Shown: positions 8,238 through 17,265, counted from the stretch's first letter. The stretch is DNA of 64,000 nt from Cytophagaceae bacterium (GCA_027491315.1 JAIXWL010000012.1:86940-150939); one strand, 5' to 3'. Program-made: numbers and translations. Notes: generated by a model not told the origin, from the letters alone.

Positions 8238-8987
8238 TTATAAATCCTTCTTAATTTGAGTAGCCGAGGCCTGTGCTGAAGGTAAAATCGTGACGTCCGC
8301 CAAATTCACATGAGCTGGGCATGAAACCATATAAGCAATTAAATCAGCTATATCCTCAGCTACCAAAGGAGTAAAACCTTGATAAACTGAATCAGCACGT
8401 AGAATATCTCCTTTAAATCGAACAGCTGAAAACTCCGTATTAACGGCTCCAGGAGCTATATTAGACACTTTAATGCGAAAAGGATTTAAATCAATGCGCA
8501 TACCTTGCGACAAAGCTTCCACTGCCGCTTTTGAGGCGCAATAAACATTACCATTGGCATAGGTTTGTTTCCCAGCAATGGAGGAGATATTGATGATATG
8601 CCCTTGTTCCCTTCGAATCATTTCAGGAATAACCATTTTAGAAACGTAAAGCAAGCCATTAACATTTCCATGCATCATGGCATCCCAGTCCTCTAAAGCT
8701 CCATCTTGTATAGGAGCAAGACCATGCGCATTGCCAGCATTATTTATCAAGACATCGATATTTTTCCATGCTGCAGGTAAATGAGTAAAGGCTTGTTCTA
8801 CCTCCTCCCAATGACGTACATCAAAAGTCAAAATAATACTAGGTACTTGTATCAATTCCTGTAATTCTTCTAATCGATCCCTACGTCTACCACATAGAAT
8901 TAAATGAAATCCCAAGGCAGCTAATGCTTTTGATGTTGCAAAACCTATTCCTGAGCTGGCTCCTGTTAGACAAGCAATTTTATTCAT
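8238..8987 (-). CDS. SDR family NAD(P)-dependent oxidoreductase (YdfG-like)
   Basis: This 249-residue classical short-chain dehydrogenase has the cofactor motif TGASSGIG near the N-terminus, with GRRRDRLEEL suggesting NADP preference, then NNAGNAHG and the active-site stretch SSIAGKQTYANGNVYCASK with the YxxxK pair. The overall pattern resembles YdfG, an NADP-dependent 3-hydroxy acid or serine dehydrogenase. Substrate is not determined by the sequence. It stands alone on the minus strand, divergent from pth. Confidence 0.85.
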   Translation of the reverse strand: MNKIACLTGASSGIGFATSKALAALGFHLILCGRRRDRLEELQELIQVPSIILTFDVRHWEEVEQAFTHLPAAWKNIDVLINNAGNAHGLAPIQDGALEDWDAMMHGNVNGLLYVSKMVIPEMIRREQGHIINISSIAGKQTYANGNVYCASKAAVEALSQGMRIDLNPFRIKVSNIAPGAVNTEFSAVRFKGDILRADSVYQGFTPLVAEDIADLIAYMVSCPAHVNLADVTILPSAQASATQIKKDL

Positions 8988-9041
8988 ATCAATTTTTTAT
9001 ACTAAGTTAAGTCCAAAGCTGTCTTCTAAAAAATTTGCATG

Positions 9042-9049
9042 TACTTTTG
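9042..9049 (+). promoter_or_regulatory. Promoter -7 element of pth
   Basis: TACTTTTG is an exact TAnnTTTG match, 14 bases before the ATG at 9064. Confidence 0.6.
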
Positions 9050-9063
9050 TCAAAAATTGATGT

Positions 9064-9624
9064 ATGAATTATCTAATTGTAGGATTAGGCAATATAGGCC
9101 CCGAATATTTATTTACACGCCACAATATCGGATTTATGGCTTTGGATTTTTTAGCCAAACAAAAGGATTTAAAATTTAATCCAGATAGATACGCTAGCCA
9201 ATGTTCTTATAAACTTAAGGGGCATCAAATTCACCTCATTAAGCCAACGACTTATATGAATCTGAGTGGTAAGGCTGTAAACTATTGGATGCAGCATCTG
9301 AAAGTTCCCAAAGAAAATGTCCTTATACTAGTAGATGACTTGGCATTACCCTTTGAAACGCTGCGTTTAAAACCAAAAGGCTCCAGCGGAGGACATAATG
9401 GATTAAAAAGTATACAAGCAACACTACAAAGTAGCGAATACCCCAGATTAAGAATGGGAATTGGCGACAATTTTCCTAAAGGTCGCCAAGCTGAATATGT
9501 ACTAAGTAACTTTTCCGAAGAAGAATTAGGACTAATTCCAGAGGTCCTTGAGAGGTCTATCCCCTTCATCGAAACATTTTGCCTGGAAGGCATCCAACAA
9601 ACAATGAATAAATACAATCAGTAA
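9064..9624 (+). CDS. pth: Peptidyl-tRNA hydrolase
   Basis: This 186-residue enzyme releases peptides from tRNA that drop off the ribosome. It begins with the family start VGLGN and carries the catalytic histidine H20 in TRHNIGF, the tRNA-binding YMNLSG (about 64-69), the conserved aspartates LVDDL (about 89-93) and GSSGGHNGL (about 107-114). Length is normal for bacterial Pth. It has its own promoter and is followed by an AT-rich gap. Confidence 0.95.
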   Translation: MNYLIVGLGNIGPEYLFTRHNIGFMALDFLAKQKDLKFNPDRYASQCSYKLKGHQIHLIKPTTYMNLSGKAVNYWMQHLKVPKENVLILVDDLALPFETLRLKPKGSSGGHNGLKSIQATLQSSEYPRLRMGIGDNFPKGRQAEYVLSNFSEEELGLIPEVLERSIPFIETFCLEGIQQTMNKYNQ

Positions 9625-9806
9625 TTGTATTTTTTAAAGAATTTTTGAATTATTCCTAAATTTTTAAATTAGAATTATCAAAAAGTATACATAAGTATTG
9701 CCAAATATTATTTTGTTTTAAATCTAAAAATATCAAATAAATTCTGTTTTTGATTCGTTTTAACAAATATTTAGAATTTTTGTAATACAAATTGTCTAAA
9801 TTCAAG
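9625..9806. other. AT-rich intergenic stretch without recognised content
   Basis: Between pth and the promoter of the next gene the sequence is very AT-rich with many T and A runs. I see no frame, RNA gene, clear hairpin terminator or repeat here. Confidence 0.5.
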
Positions 9807-9838
9807 TTTTGCTATATCGAAAAAATACAATAATTTTG
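9807..9838 (+). promoter_or_regulatory. Full Bacteroidota promoter (TTTTG-N19-TAATTTTG)
   Basis: TTTTG at 9807-9811 and TAATTTTG at 9831-9838 are separated by 19 bases, matching both boxes of the consensus. Start of the downstream gene is 35 bases after the -7 box. Confidence 0.75.
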
Positions 9839-9873
9839 TATTGTTGATTTAGGAAATAAATATAACAAAACTT

Positions 9874-10350
9874 ATGAAAAAGAATTTATTAGTGATTAGC
9901 TGTTTAGTTGGACTAAGCATAATCGGAGCGGAAACAAAAGCAAGCGGTACAAATCGTAACAACGAAACGTCGACAAGTAATTTGTCTATCAAAAAAGAAA
10001 CTTTATCTGAAGTAATTCAGAATTTTATAAAGAAAGATAACAACGCAACTAAGCCATCTGCGGCTAGCTTAACTATCTCTATATTAGAAGATTACCAAAG
10101 CGGTAAGGCAGAGTACTTAAATGCGAGCAAGCAAGATAAAATCACGTTTAACCAAACAATTCAAACGATTTCGCGCCAAGCGCAAAATTTCTCGGATGAA
10201 AAATCGTTAAACTGGATGAAAGAGATTAACAAATCGGCGAAAGCCATCAATACTATCTGGGCTATTTTAGGCCAAGAACCTGTGATTGATTCTAAATTAG
10301 ATTTAGAATTCGAACAAAACCCAGAGTTGATTGTTGTATTTAAAAATTAG
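9874..10350 (+). CDS. Secreted protein of unknown function
   Basis: This 158-residue protein has a signal peptide (about residues 1-24, KKNLLVISCLVGLSIIGAET) and a polar, lysine- and asparagine-rich mature part with little hydrophobic content and no cysteine after the signal. Two amphipathic helical stretches seem likely (about 45-60 and 85-125). I recognise no family. It has one of the best promoter matches in the window and its own terminator, so it is a single-gene unit that may be well expressed. The 3' UTR carries a 27-base element that is repeated 141 bases further on. Confidence 0.7.
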   Translation: MKKNLLVISCLVGLSIIGAETKASGTNRNNETSTSNLSIKKETLSEVIQNFIKKDNNATKPSAASLTISILEDYQSGKAEYLNASKQDKITFNQTIQTISRQAQNFSDEKSLNWMKEINKSAKAINTIWAILGQEPVIDSKLDLEFEQNPELIVVFKN

Positions 10351-10361
10351 ATTGTAAGTAG

Positions 10362-10388
10362 TTTTCATAGTTAAATAGGTTTAGAGGT
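10362..10388. repeat. 27-base direct repeat, copy 1
   Basis: The 27 bases from TTTTCATAG to TTTAGAGGT are identical to 10503-10529. This copy begins 12 bases after the stop of the secreted protein gene and is followed at once by a hairpin terminator. Confidence 0.85.
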
Positions 10389-10391
10389 AAT

Positions 10392-10425
10392 AAAAAAAGG
10401 TGTTGTTCATAACGACACCTTTTTT
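10392..10425 (+). terminator. Intrinsic terminator after the secreted protein gene
   Basis: The stem GGTGTTGT with ACGACACC (one G-T pair) is flanked by an A-run before and a T-run after, which extends the pairing and makes the terminator usable in both directions. Confidence 0.85.
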
Positions 10426-10502
10426 ATTTAATCTAAATGATACAATAATTTTTTTTGCATTAATCTTATATTATTCTAAGAAATCCTATATATTTGTATA
10501 AA

Positions 10503-10529
10503 TTTTCATAGTTAAATAGGTTTAGAGGT
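10503..10529. repeat. 27-base direct repeat, copy 2
   Basis: Identical to 10362-10388 over 27 bases. It starts six bases after a TAnnTTTG match (TATATTTG, 10489-10496) and is followed by the hairpin at 10535, so it could be the start of a short transcript. Confidence 0.85.
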
Positions 10530-10534
10530 TAAAT

Positions 10535-10567
10535 AAATAAGGCCAGAAGCATCTTCTGACCTTATTT
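10535..10567 (-). terminator. Terminator of metG (hairpin, possibly bidirectional)
   Basis: A 15-base stem (10535-10549 with 10553-10567) with a 3-base loop lies 21 bases after the metG stop. The one non-Watson-Crick position is C-A on the plus strand but a G-T wobble on the minus strand, so the structure is sounder in the metG direction. Confidence 0.75.
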
Positions 10568-10588
10568 TTATGCCCAAAATGGCCATTT

Positions 10589-12619
10589 TTAACTCACTGA
10601 AGCACCATTCCAAATGCTGGAATCCGGTTCAATAAATGATAATTTTCCATCCTGCCCCTCTGCCATTAGAATCATCCCCTCACTTTCCAAGCCCATCATT
10701 TTTCGAGGAGCCAAGTTGGCCAAGAAGGTAACCTTTCTTCCAACTACTTGATCAACATCAAAATGCTCCGCAATTCCACTTAAAATAGTTCTTTGACGTA
10801 AACCATCATCAACCGTCAATTTGAGCAACTTCTTACTTTTCTCCATTTTTTCTGCCGCAATCACCTGACCAATTCGAATATCCATTTTGGCAAAACTCTC
10901 AAAATCGACGGTATCCTTAATCGGATTTGGCTGTTTTGATTGAAGTAACATCTGCTGTTTGCTTTGTTGCAACTTTTCTACTTGCTTTTGGATGACATCA
11001 TCCTCTAATTTTTCGAACAATAAGCCCGGATTTTTCAAGCTAGTACCTACCGGAATACTCTCAAAATCACCCAAAAGTGCCCAATCAGCCTTCGCTATCC
11101 CTAAAGAATTGCGTAATTTTTGAGTTGTAAATGGTAAAAATGGCTCTAAGGCTATGCTGACATGAGAGACTAACTGTATGGCATAGTTTAAAACATGACC
11201 AGCCTTTTCAGGATTTTCTTTCATCAGCTTCCATGGTTCAGCCTCAGCTAAGTATTTATTACCTAACCTGGCAACTTCCATAGCGTATACCAAAGCATCT
11301 CTAAATTTATATCCTTCTAATGCTGCAGCTAATTTATCTGGAATTTCACTTAAGGATTTCTTGAGTTCAATTTCCAAAGGGCTATCCTCCAATTTAGTTG
11401 GGACCTTGGATTCGAAGTTTTTATCTAAAAGCACAAATGCTCGATTGACAAAATTGCCTAGAATAGCTACCAACTCAGAATTATTCTTGGTCTGAAAATC
11501 AGCCCAAGTGAAATCAGCATCTTTAGTTTCTGGGCTTGAGGCTGTTAAGGCATAACGCAAAACATCTTGCTTACCTGGAAATTCTTTTAAGTACTCATGC
11601 AACCAAACTGCCCAATTCCTAGAAGTCGAAATCTTATCACCCTCTAAATTCATGAATTCATTGGCAGGAACTTGATCAGCAAGTTGATAATCTCCATGTG
11701 CCATGCACATCGCAGGGAAAATCAAGCAATGAAATACAATATTATCCTTACCAATAAAATGAACAATCCTACTGTCCTTATCCTTCCAATATTTCTCCCA
11801 ATCTGGCCTTAATTGGCTGGTCATGGAAATATAGCCGATCGGAGCGTCAAACCAGACATATAAAACCTTACCCTCGTTGCCCTCAATCGGCACGGGTACC
11901 CCCCAAGTTAAATCTCGAGTCATGGCACGCGGCTTTAATCCATCATTTAACCAAGATTTCACTTGGCCCGATACATTGGATTTCCACTCAGGATGCGAAG
12001 CCACATATTTTTCTAATTCAGGTTGCCATTGATCTAAAGGCAAAAACCAGTTTTTGGTCGGACGTAAAGAAGGAGCAGAACCACTTAAGGTAGATTTTGG
12101 GTTGATTAATTCATTGGGAGATAATGTGGTACCACATTTTTCACATTGATCCCCATAGGCCCCCGGCTGGTGACAGCTAGGGCACTCCCCTACGATGTAG
12201 CGATCAGCAAGAAACTGACCCGCTTCTTCATCGTAAAATTGCTCTGTTACTTCTTCAATAAATTTACCCTCTTGGTATAATTTCAAAAAGAATTCTTGAG
12301 ACAGTTTATGGTGCACAGGATCAGAAGTTCTTCCGTAGATATCAAAAGAAATCCCAAATTCCTCAAATGATTGTTTAATTTCTTTGTAGTAATAATCAAC
12401 TACTTCTTGTGGAGTTTTTCCTTCTTTCTGAGCCTTGATGGTGATTGGTACCCCATGTTCATCCGTACCTGAAACAAAAATGACATCCTTATTTTGAAGT
12501 CGTAAAAAACGAACATAAATATCTGCAGGTAAGTAACATCCTGCCAAATGACCAATATGAATGGGCCCATTGGCATAAATTAACGCGGCAGTGACTGTAG
12601 TTCGTTTAAATTCTGACAT
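10589..12619 (-). CDS. metG: Methionyl-tRNA synthetase with C-terminal tRNA-binding domain
   Basis: This enzyme charges tRNA-Met. From the ATG at 12619 it has 676 residues. HIGH (21-24) and KISTS (329-333, the KMSKS loop) mark the class I active site, four zinc-ligand cysteines lie at about 146, 149, 159 and 162, and a C-terminal EMAP/Trbp111-type domain (about 573-676, DIRIGQVIAAEKMEKS) follows the anticodon-binding helices. The frame extends to a TTG at 12643, but that codon overlaps a -7 promoter element, which supports the ATG at 12619. A terminator hairpin follows the stop. Confidence 0.95.
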   Translation of the reverse strand: MSEFKRTTVTAALIYANGPIHIGHLAGCYLPADIYVRFLRLQNKDVIFVSGTDEHGVPITIKAQKEGKTPQEVVDYYYKEIKQSFEEFGISFDIYGRTSDPVHHKLSQEFFLKLYQEGKFIEEVTEQFYDEEAGQFLADRYIVGECPSCHQPGAYGDQCEKCGTTLSPNELINPKSTLSGSAPSLRPTKNWFLPLDQWQPELEKYVASHPEWKSNVSGQVKSWLNDGLKPRAMTRDLTWGVPVPIEGNEGKVLYVWFDAPIGYISMTSQLRPDWEKYWKDKDSRIVHFIGKDNIVFHCLIFPAMCMAHGDYQLADQVPANEFMNLEGDKISTSRNWAVWLHEYLKEFPGKQDVLRYALTASSPETKDADFTWADFQTKNNSELVAILGNFVNRAFVLLDKNFESKVPTKLEDSPLEIELKKSLSEIPDKLAAALEGYKFRDALVYAMEVARLGNKYLAEAEPWKLMKENPEKAGHVLNYAIQLVSHVSIALEPFLPFTTQKLRNSLGIAKADWALLGDFESIPVGTSLKNPGLLFEKLEDDVIQKQVEKLQQSKQQMLLQSKQPNPIKDTVDFESFAKMDIRIGQVIAAEKMEKSKKLLKLTVDDGLRQRTILSGIAEHFDVDQVVGRKVTFLANLAPRKMMGLESEGMILMAEGQDGKLSFIEPDSSIWNGASVS

Positions 12620-12640
12620 ATCTATAATTAAAATGAAATA

Positions 12641-12648
12641 CAAATTTA
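12641..12648 (-). promoter_or_regulatory. Promoter -7 element of metG
   Basis: On the minus strand this reads TAAATTTG, an exact TAnnTTTG match 21 bases before the chosen metG ATG. It overlaps the upstream alternative TTG start. Confidence 0.55.
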
Positions 12649-12702
12649 GCTAAAAAACAGCATTTTGAACCCGAATAAATGTGTTAAAATCTTGAGCTAA
12701 GG

Positions 12703-12734
12703 TTTGCAAGTAAAAAAACAAAGAGTTATATTTG
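12703..12734 (+). promoter_or_regulatory. Full promoter of rpsU-xer (TTTG-N20-TATATTTG)
   Basis: TTTG at 12703-12706 and TATATTTG at 12727-12734 are separated by 20 bases. The frame of rpsU is open through this region, so the promoter position fixes the start at 12761. Confidence 0.7.
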
Positions 12735-12760
12735 CGGACATTTTAAAAATCATTACGTAC

Positions 12761-12955
12761 ATGTTAATAATTTCAATCAAAGAAAACGAGTCAATAGACA
12801 AAGCATTAAAGCGATTCAAAAAGAAATTCGAGAAGACGGGTGTAGTTAAAGAATTGCGTAGAAGATCTGCTTTCGAAAAACCATCTATCGCTCGCCGTAC
12901 TGAATTGATTCGTGCGTCTTACAAGCAAAAAACTTACGGGAATATCAATAACTAA
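12761..12955 (+). CDS. rpsU: Small ribosomal subunit protein bS21
   Basis: This 64-residue basic protein begins MLIISIKENESIDKALKRF and has the bS21 helix-rich pattern (FKKKFEKTGVVKELRRR). It joins the 30S platform near the anti-Shine-Dalgarno region of 16S rRNA. The open frame extends upstream to 12704, but the extra residues overlap the promoter and do not belong to the family, so ATG 12761 is the start. A tyrosine recombinase gene follows 36 bases on with no terminator between, a pairing also known from other Bacteroidota. Confidence 0.93.
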   Translation: MLIISIKENESIDKALKRFKKKFEKTGVVKELRRRSAFEKPSIARRTELIRASYKQKTYGNINN

Positions 12956-12991
12956 TTCCCCTAATTTCTAATAATTGACTACTTTCGAGTG

Positions 12992-13870
12992 ATGAATTCG
13001 GACGTAGTCAATTTTTTTTTGGAACATTTATCGGTGGAGCGACGCTGCAGTGCGCACACCATCAAGTCCTATTCGACTGATTTAAAACAGTTTAGCCTCT
13101 TTCTTGAGGAACAAACTAATTCCCTTTCCTACACACAAGTAAATCCTGGAATTATTCGCCTTTGGCTGGTTGAATTGTCCGAAAAATCCATTGAAAATCG
13201 GAGTATTAATCGAAAATTAGCCAGCCTGAGAACCTTTTATAAATTTTTATTACAAAAAGGACTAATCCAAGAAAATCCACTTTTACCCATTAGAACCATT
13301 AAAACCAGAAAAAAGCTTCCTCAATTCTTGCGAGAGAGCGAGATGGCTGAGATTAAGCTAGTGGATGAAGGAGATCAAAATTTTGAATCACTCCGAGACC
13401 AGCTGATACTATTTTTATTATACGGAACCGGTATGCGCTTAGCTGAACTCATTTCATTACAAAAAAGTCATATCAACCTACTTCAGGCAACATTACGCGT
13501 ATTAGGAAAAAGAAATAAAGAAAGAATTATTCCGATACCAGCCTTCCTATTACAACTCATAAAAAAATACTTACAAGTTTGTCCCTTTGAAAGTCCTTAT
13601 TTGATTGTCGATAATAAAGGAAAAGAGGTTTATCCTATGTTTGTACAAAGGTTGGTTAAAAAGCAATTAGGGGAAATAAGTACCCTAGAGAAGCTATCTC
13701 CTCACGTACTAAGGCATACCTATGCGACACATTTATTGAACAATGGTGCTGATTTAAATGCCATTAAGGAGTTGTTAGGACATGCTAACCTAGCAGCTAC
13801 CCAGGTGTACACGCACAATTCCATGGAAAAAATCAAAGAGATATATGCTCAAGCTCACCCCAAAGCCTAA
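12992..13870 (+). CDS. Tyrosine recombinase XerC/XerD family
   Basis: This 292-residue recombinase has an N-terminal SAM-like DNA-binding domain (about 1-90) and a catalytic domain. All catalytic residues are visible: R149 (TGMRLAEL), K173 (LGKRNKER), H238 and R241 (HVLRHTYATH), H264 (LGHANLAAT) and Y273 (QVYTH). Length and motifs fit the chromosome dimer resolution recombinases that act at dif with FtsK, rather than a phage integrase. Whether it is XerC or XerD cannot be told from this window alone. It sits directly behind rpsU. Its end overlaps thrB, which is convergent. Confidence 0.9.
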   Translation: MNSDVVNFFLEHLSVERRCSAHTIKSYSTDLKQFSLFLEEQTNSLSYTQVNPGIIRLWLVELSEKSIENRSINRKLASLRTFYKFLLQKGLIQENPLLPIRTIKTRKKLPQFLRESEMAEIKLVDEGDQNFESLRDQLILFLLYGTGMRLAELISLQKSHINLLQATLRVLGKRNKERIIPIPAFLLQLIKKYLQVCPFESPYLIVDNKGKEVYPMFVQRLVKKQLGEISTLEKLSPHVLRHTYATHLLNNGADLNAIKELLGHANLAATQVYTHNSMEKIKEIYAQAHPKA

Positions 13871-14802
13871 TTAGACAAAACCATAGGGCCTTGTTGATTG
13901 ATGGGTGAAACAAAAATATCAGAACCAATTCCCACTTCTGCAAACTGCCTTCTCATGGCCTCAGCTACTTGCTGTGCCACTTCCTCCCCTCTGGATAAGG
14001 CAAATAATGAGGGACCAGAACCGGAAATGGAACAACCTAATGCTCCAGATTGTAAGGCTGCTGATTTTACTTCGGCAAATTGTGGAATTAAAATAGCGCG
14101 AGATGGCTCAATGATAACATCCACTAAAGATCTACCAATCAAGGCATAATCGGGTAACATTAATCCTGCTACCAAACCTGCCACATTCCCCATTTGGGTT
14201 ATGGTAGTAGCTAATGAAATTTCTTTATCTAAAATACCGCGAGCATCTTTGGTATTCACTTCAATATGTGGATGAACGATACTGGCATAAAGCTCTGAAG
14301 GCGTGGCTATCTGGATGATATCCAATGGATCATAACTTCGAATGATGATAAATCCACCCAATAAGCTAGGACCCACATTATCTGCATGAGCAGAACCACA
14401 GGCCACACGCTCCCCTTCCATAGCAAAAGGAAGTAATTCTTTCTGAGTCAATGGTTTACCCATCAATTTATTAGCTGCAAATACACCGGCAACAGCCGAA
14501 GCTGCCGAAGAACCAAGCCCCGAACCCAAAGGCATGTCTTTGTGCAAGGATAAATTAAACCCTTGGTCTTCTCGACCGATATGAGCCAAATATTTCTGAA
14601 TGGCTATTCCAGCCGTATTTTTAGCAACGTCCAGCGGTAAGCGGCCGTCATCTCCGGTAATTTCAATGATACTAATCCCAGGTTCTGCTCTTTTTTCCAG
14701 GACAATTTCATCACCTGGACGATTAACCGCAAATCCGAAAATATCAAATCCACAAGCTACATTGGCAACAGTGGCAGGGGCATATACACGTATTTTTTCC
14801 AT
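13867..14802 (-). CDS. thrB: Homoserine kinase
   Basis: This 311-residue GHMP kinase phosphorylates homoserine on the way to threonine. The ATP-binding signature PLGSGLGSSAASA (91-103) is complete, and the C-terminal GCSISGSGPSLFAL is the third GHMP motif. It lies 9 bases behind thrA on the same strand, so the two are co-transcribed. The usual third member, thrC, does not follow: the next gene (xer) is convergent and overlaps by four bases. Confidence 0.94.
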   Translation of the reverse strand: MEKIRVYAPATVANVACGFDIFGFAVNRPGDEIVLEKRAEPGISIIEITGDDGRLPLDVAKNTAGIAIQKYLAHIGREDQGFNLSLHKDMPLGSGLGSSAASAVAGVFAANKLMGKPLTQKELLPFAMEGERVACGSAHADNVGPSLLGGFIIIRSYDPLDIIQIATPSELYASIVHPHIEVNTKDARGILDKEISLATTITQMGNVAGLVAGLMLPDYALIGRSLVDVIIEPSRAILIPQFAEVKSAALQSGALGCSISGSGPSLFALSRGEEVAQQVAEAMRRQFAEVGIGSDIFVSPINQQGPMVLSN

Positions 14803-14811
14803 CTTTTGTGA

Positions 14812-17265
14812 TTAGCTACCCATTGAAACGATATCGGCAAATACACCTGAGGCAGTTACCTCAGCACCTGCACCAGGCCCTTTGATTACCAAAGGTCTGT
14901 CATGGTACCTCTTAGTAGTAAAGGCAATCACATTATCCGCTCCATCCATTTGATAAAAAGGATGCTGAGCATCAATTTCCCGCAAACCTATGGTAATTTT
15001 TTGATTTTCAAGTGCGGCAATATAGCGTAATACATGACCTCTTTCCGAGGCCGAAGCTACCATTTGTTCAAAATAATCATTTGCTTTTTCAAGTTCTGCA
15101 AAGAACTCATCCACCGTGGCAGCTTGTTCGCAAGCCGGTGGAATAATTTTATCAATGGTGATATCCGAAAATTCTAATTTCAAACCGATTTCACGACTTA
15201 AAATCAAAATTTTACGAGCCACGTCCATCCCACTCAAATCTTCTCTAGGATCAGGTTCTGTGTAACCTTTGGCCTTGGCCTCTCTTAAAACCTCTGCAAA
15301 GGAACGTCCAGGTTTAAATTGATTGAATATAAAAGATAAGGTACCTGATAAAATTCCCTCTATTTTTTCGAAACGATCACCTGAAGCAATTAAACCCTGA
15401 AGTGTATTAATAACTGGCAAACCAGCCCCCACATTGGTCTCGTATAAGAATTTTACACCTTTCTCAAGGGCTGTTTGATGTAATTCCGCATATAATGGAT
15501 AAGGTCCAGAATTGGCTACTTTATTAGGAGTAACTACCGAAATATTGGACTTAAACAAGCCTAAATAATGGTTATAAATCTGCTTATCTGCTGTACAATC
15601 AGCAAAAATGGAATTGGGAAGATTAAGATTCTTAATTTGATCTATGAAACTTGTTAGATCTTGAGATTTTCCATGTTTAGCCAATTGATCTAAGGCTGTT
15701 TTAACGTCAATTCCCTTTTCCTGAATCAATTGCTGTCTAGAATTAGCAATACCGACTAATTTGACCTTAAGTCCGCGGTATTTAGCCAAATAACGTTCTT
15801 GACCGGCCAATTGATCCAATAAAGTCTTTCCAATTAATCCAGTACCAACTAAAAACAAATGCAATGTTTTTAATTGGGAGAAGAAAAATGTTTCATGAAT
15901 AACATTCAGCGCTTTGGATAAATCTTTCTGCTCTATGACCACAGAAATATTTAATTCCGATGATCCTTGGGCGGTTGCCACAATATTAATTCCATTTTTT
16001 CCTAAAACGGAAAATAATTTACCACTAACACCCGTATGCTTACGCATACCCTCCCCCACAACGGCAATGACAGAAAGATTGGATTGAATATCGATTCCTT
16101 CAATATCTCCCATCGCCATTTCTTGGGCAAACTCTACCTCCAAAATCTCTCTTACGCGATCAGCATTTTGAGGCTCAATGGCGAAACAAATGGAATGTTC
16201 TGAGGAAGCTTGAGAAATTAAAATAACCGATATTTTCTCTCTGGCTAAAACAGTAAATAATTTGGCAGATACCCCTGCTACCCCTATCATTCCTGAACCT
16301 TGTAAGTTGACTAAGGCAAGGGAATCAATGGAGCTAATACCTGTGATGATATATGGATTTGGCTTTTGTTCCTTACTTACAACCGTACCTTTGAAACCAA
16401 GATTAAAGGTATTTAATACACGAATGGGTATATTTTTAGCAAATGCAGGCTGCAATGAAGGCGGATAAATGACTTTTGCTCCAAAATGGGTCAGCTCCAT
16501 AGCCTCAGCATAGCTGATGGAAGGAATGGTGAAAGCATTACTTACTTTTCTTGGATCAGCCGTCATCATGCCATCCACATCGGTCCAAATTTCTATTTCT
16601 TGAACAGCCAAGGCTGCACCGAGCACGGAAGCCGTATAATCAGATCCACCTCGCCCTAATGTAGTGGTTTCACCTTGAGAATTAGAGCCAATAAAACCGG
16701 TAATTAAACAGATTTCTTCGGCATGCTGTGAAAAATACGATTGAATTAATTGATTTGTTTGAATAAAATCAACCTCAGATTTCCCAAAGCTATCATTGGT
16801 TTTGATGAACAATCGGGCATCCACAAAAAGTACAGGCAGGCCTTTTTCTTTTAGTATGGCTGTGATTAAGGAGGTGGAAAGTCGCTCTCCAAAACTAACT
16901 AACAAATCAGAGGTCTTGGGGGAAATTTCTTTTACAAGGGCTATTCCTTTTAATACATCCCTTAATTCATTGACTAAGGTTCGAATATGAGCAATCACTT
17001 GTGACTGACCTTTCAAAGGAATGAAGTGTTTGATTACTTCAAAATGCCTAGTTTCAATGGTTTCAATTAATTGCAAATAAGGTTCTTTACCTTGAGATGC
17101 CAATTTACCTGCCTCCAACAACGAGTTGGTAACTCCGCTCATTGCGGAAAATACCACGGCAAACTGTTTAGATGATTTCCAATTGGATTCTATGACGGTT
17201 AAGACGGACTGGATACTCTCTACGCTCCCACAACTGGTCCCTCCGAATTTTAAAATTTTTTCCAT
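14812..17265 (-). CDS. thrA: Bifunctional aspartate kinase/homoserine dehydrogenase
   Basis: This 817-residue fusion catalyses the first and third steps from aspartate to homoserine. The kinase domain opens with KFGGTS (6-11) and includes TTLGRGGSDYTA (about 201-212). Two ACT domains (about 315-460) are the usual site of threonine feedback. The dehydrogenase domain starts with the nucleotide-binding GTGLIG (474-479) and contains GILSGTLSFIFNQF. It heads a thrA-thrB operon. Its promoter lies just downstream of the frameshifted DUF421 gene, and a 7-base-pair hairpin abuts the start codon. Confidence 0.96.
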   Translation of the reverse strand: MEKILKFGGTSCGSVESIQSVLTVIESNWKSSKQFAVVFSAMSGVTNSLLEAGKLASQGKEPYLQLIETIETRHFEVIKHFIPLKGQSQVIAHIRTLVNELRDVLKGIALVKEISPKTSDLLVSFGERLSTSLITAILKEKGLPVLFVDARLFIKTNDSFGKSEVDFIQTNQLIQSYFSQHAEEICLITGFIGSNSQGETTTLGRGGSDYTASVLGAALAVQEIEIWTDVDGMMTADPRKVSNAFTIPSISYAEAMELTHFGAKVIYPPSLQPAFAKNIPIRVLNTFNLGFKGTVVSKEQKPNPYIITGISSIDSLALVNLQGSGMIGVAGVSAKLFTVLAREKISVILISQASSEHSICFAIEPQNADRVREILEVEFAQEMAMGDIEGIDIQSNLSVIAVVGEGMRKHTGVSGKLFSVLGKNGINIVATAQGSSELNISVVIEQKDLSKALNVIHETFFFSQLKTLHLFLVGTGLIGKTLLDQLAGQERYLAKYRGLKVKLVGIANSRQQLIQEKGIDVKTALDQLAKHGKSQDLTSFIDQIKNLNLPNSIFADCTADKQIYNHYLGLFKSNISVVTPNKVANSGPYPLYAELHQTALEKGVKFLYETNVGAGLPVINTLQGLIASGDRFEKIEGILSGTLSFIFNQFKPGRSFAEVLREAKAKGYTEPDPREDLSGMDVARKILILSREIGLKLEFSDITIDKIIPPACEQAATVDEFFAELEKANDYFEQMVASASERGHVLRYIAALENQKITIGLREIDAQHPFYQMDGADNVIAFTTKRYHDRPLVIKGPGAGAEVTASGVFADIVSMGS

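Noticed and set aside
12992..13870. The tyrosine recombinase as a phage or integron integrase
   Set aside because: Its length, motifs and position behind rpsU fit the chromosomal XerC/D type, and there are no attachment-site repeats, tRNA or cargo genes beside it.
13898..14149. Open frames on the plus strand inside thrB
   Set aside because: They are antisense shadows of a well-conserved GHMP kinase with no motif, promoter or signal of their own.
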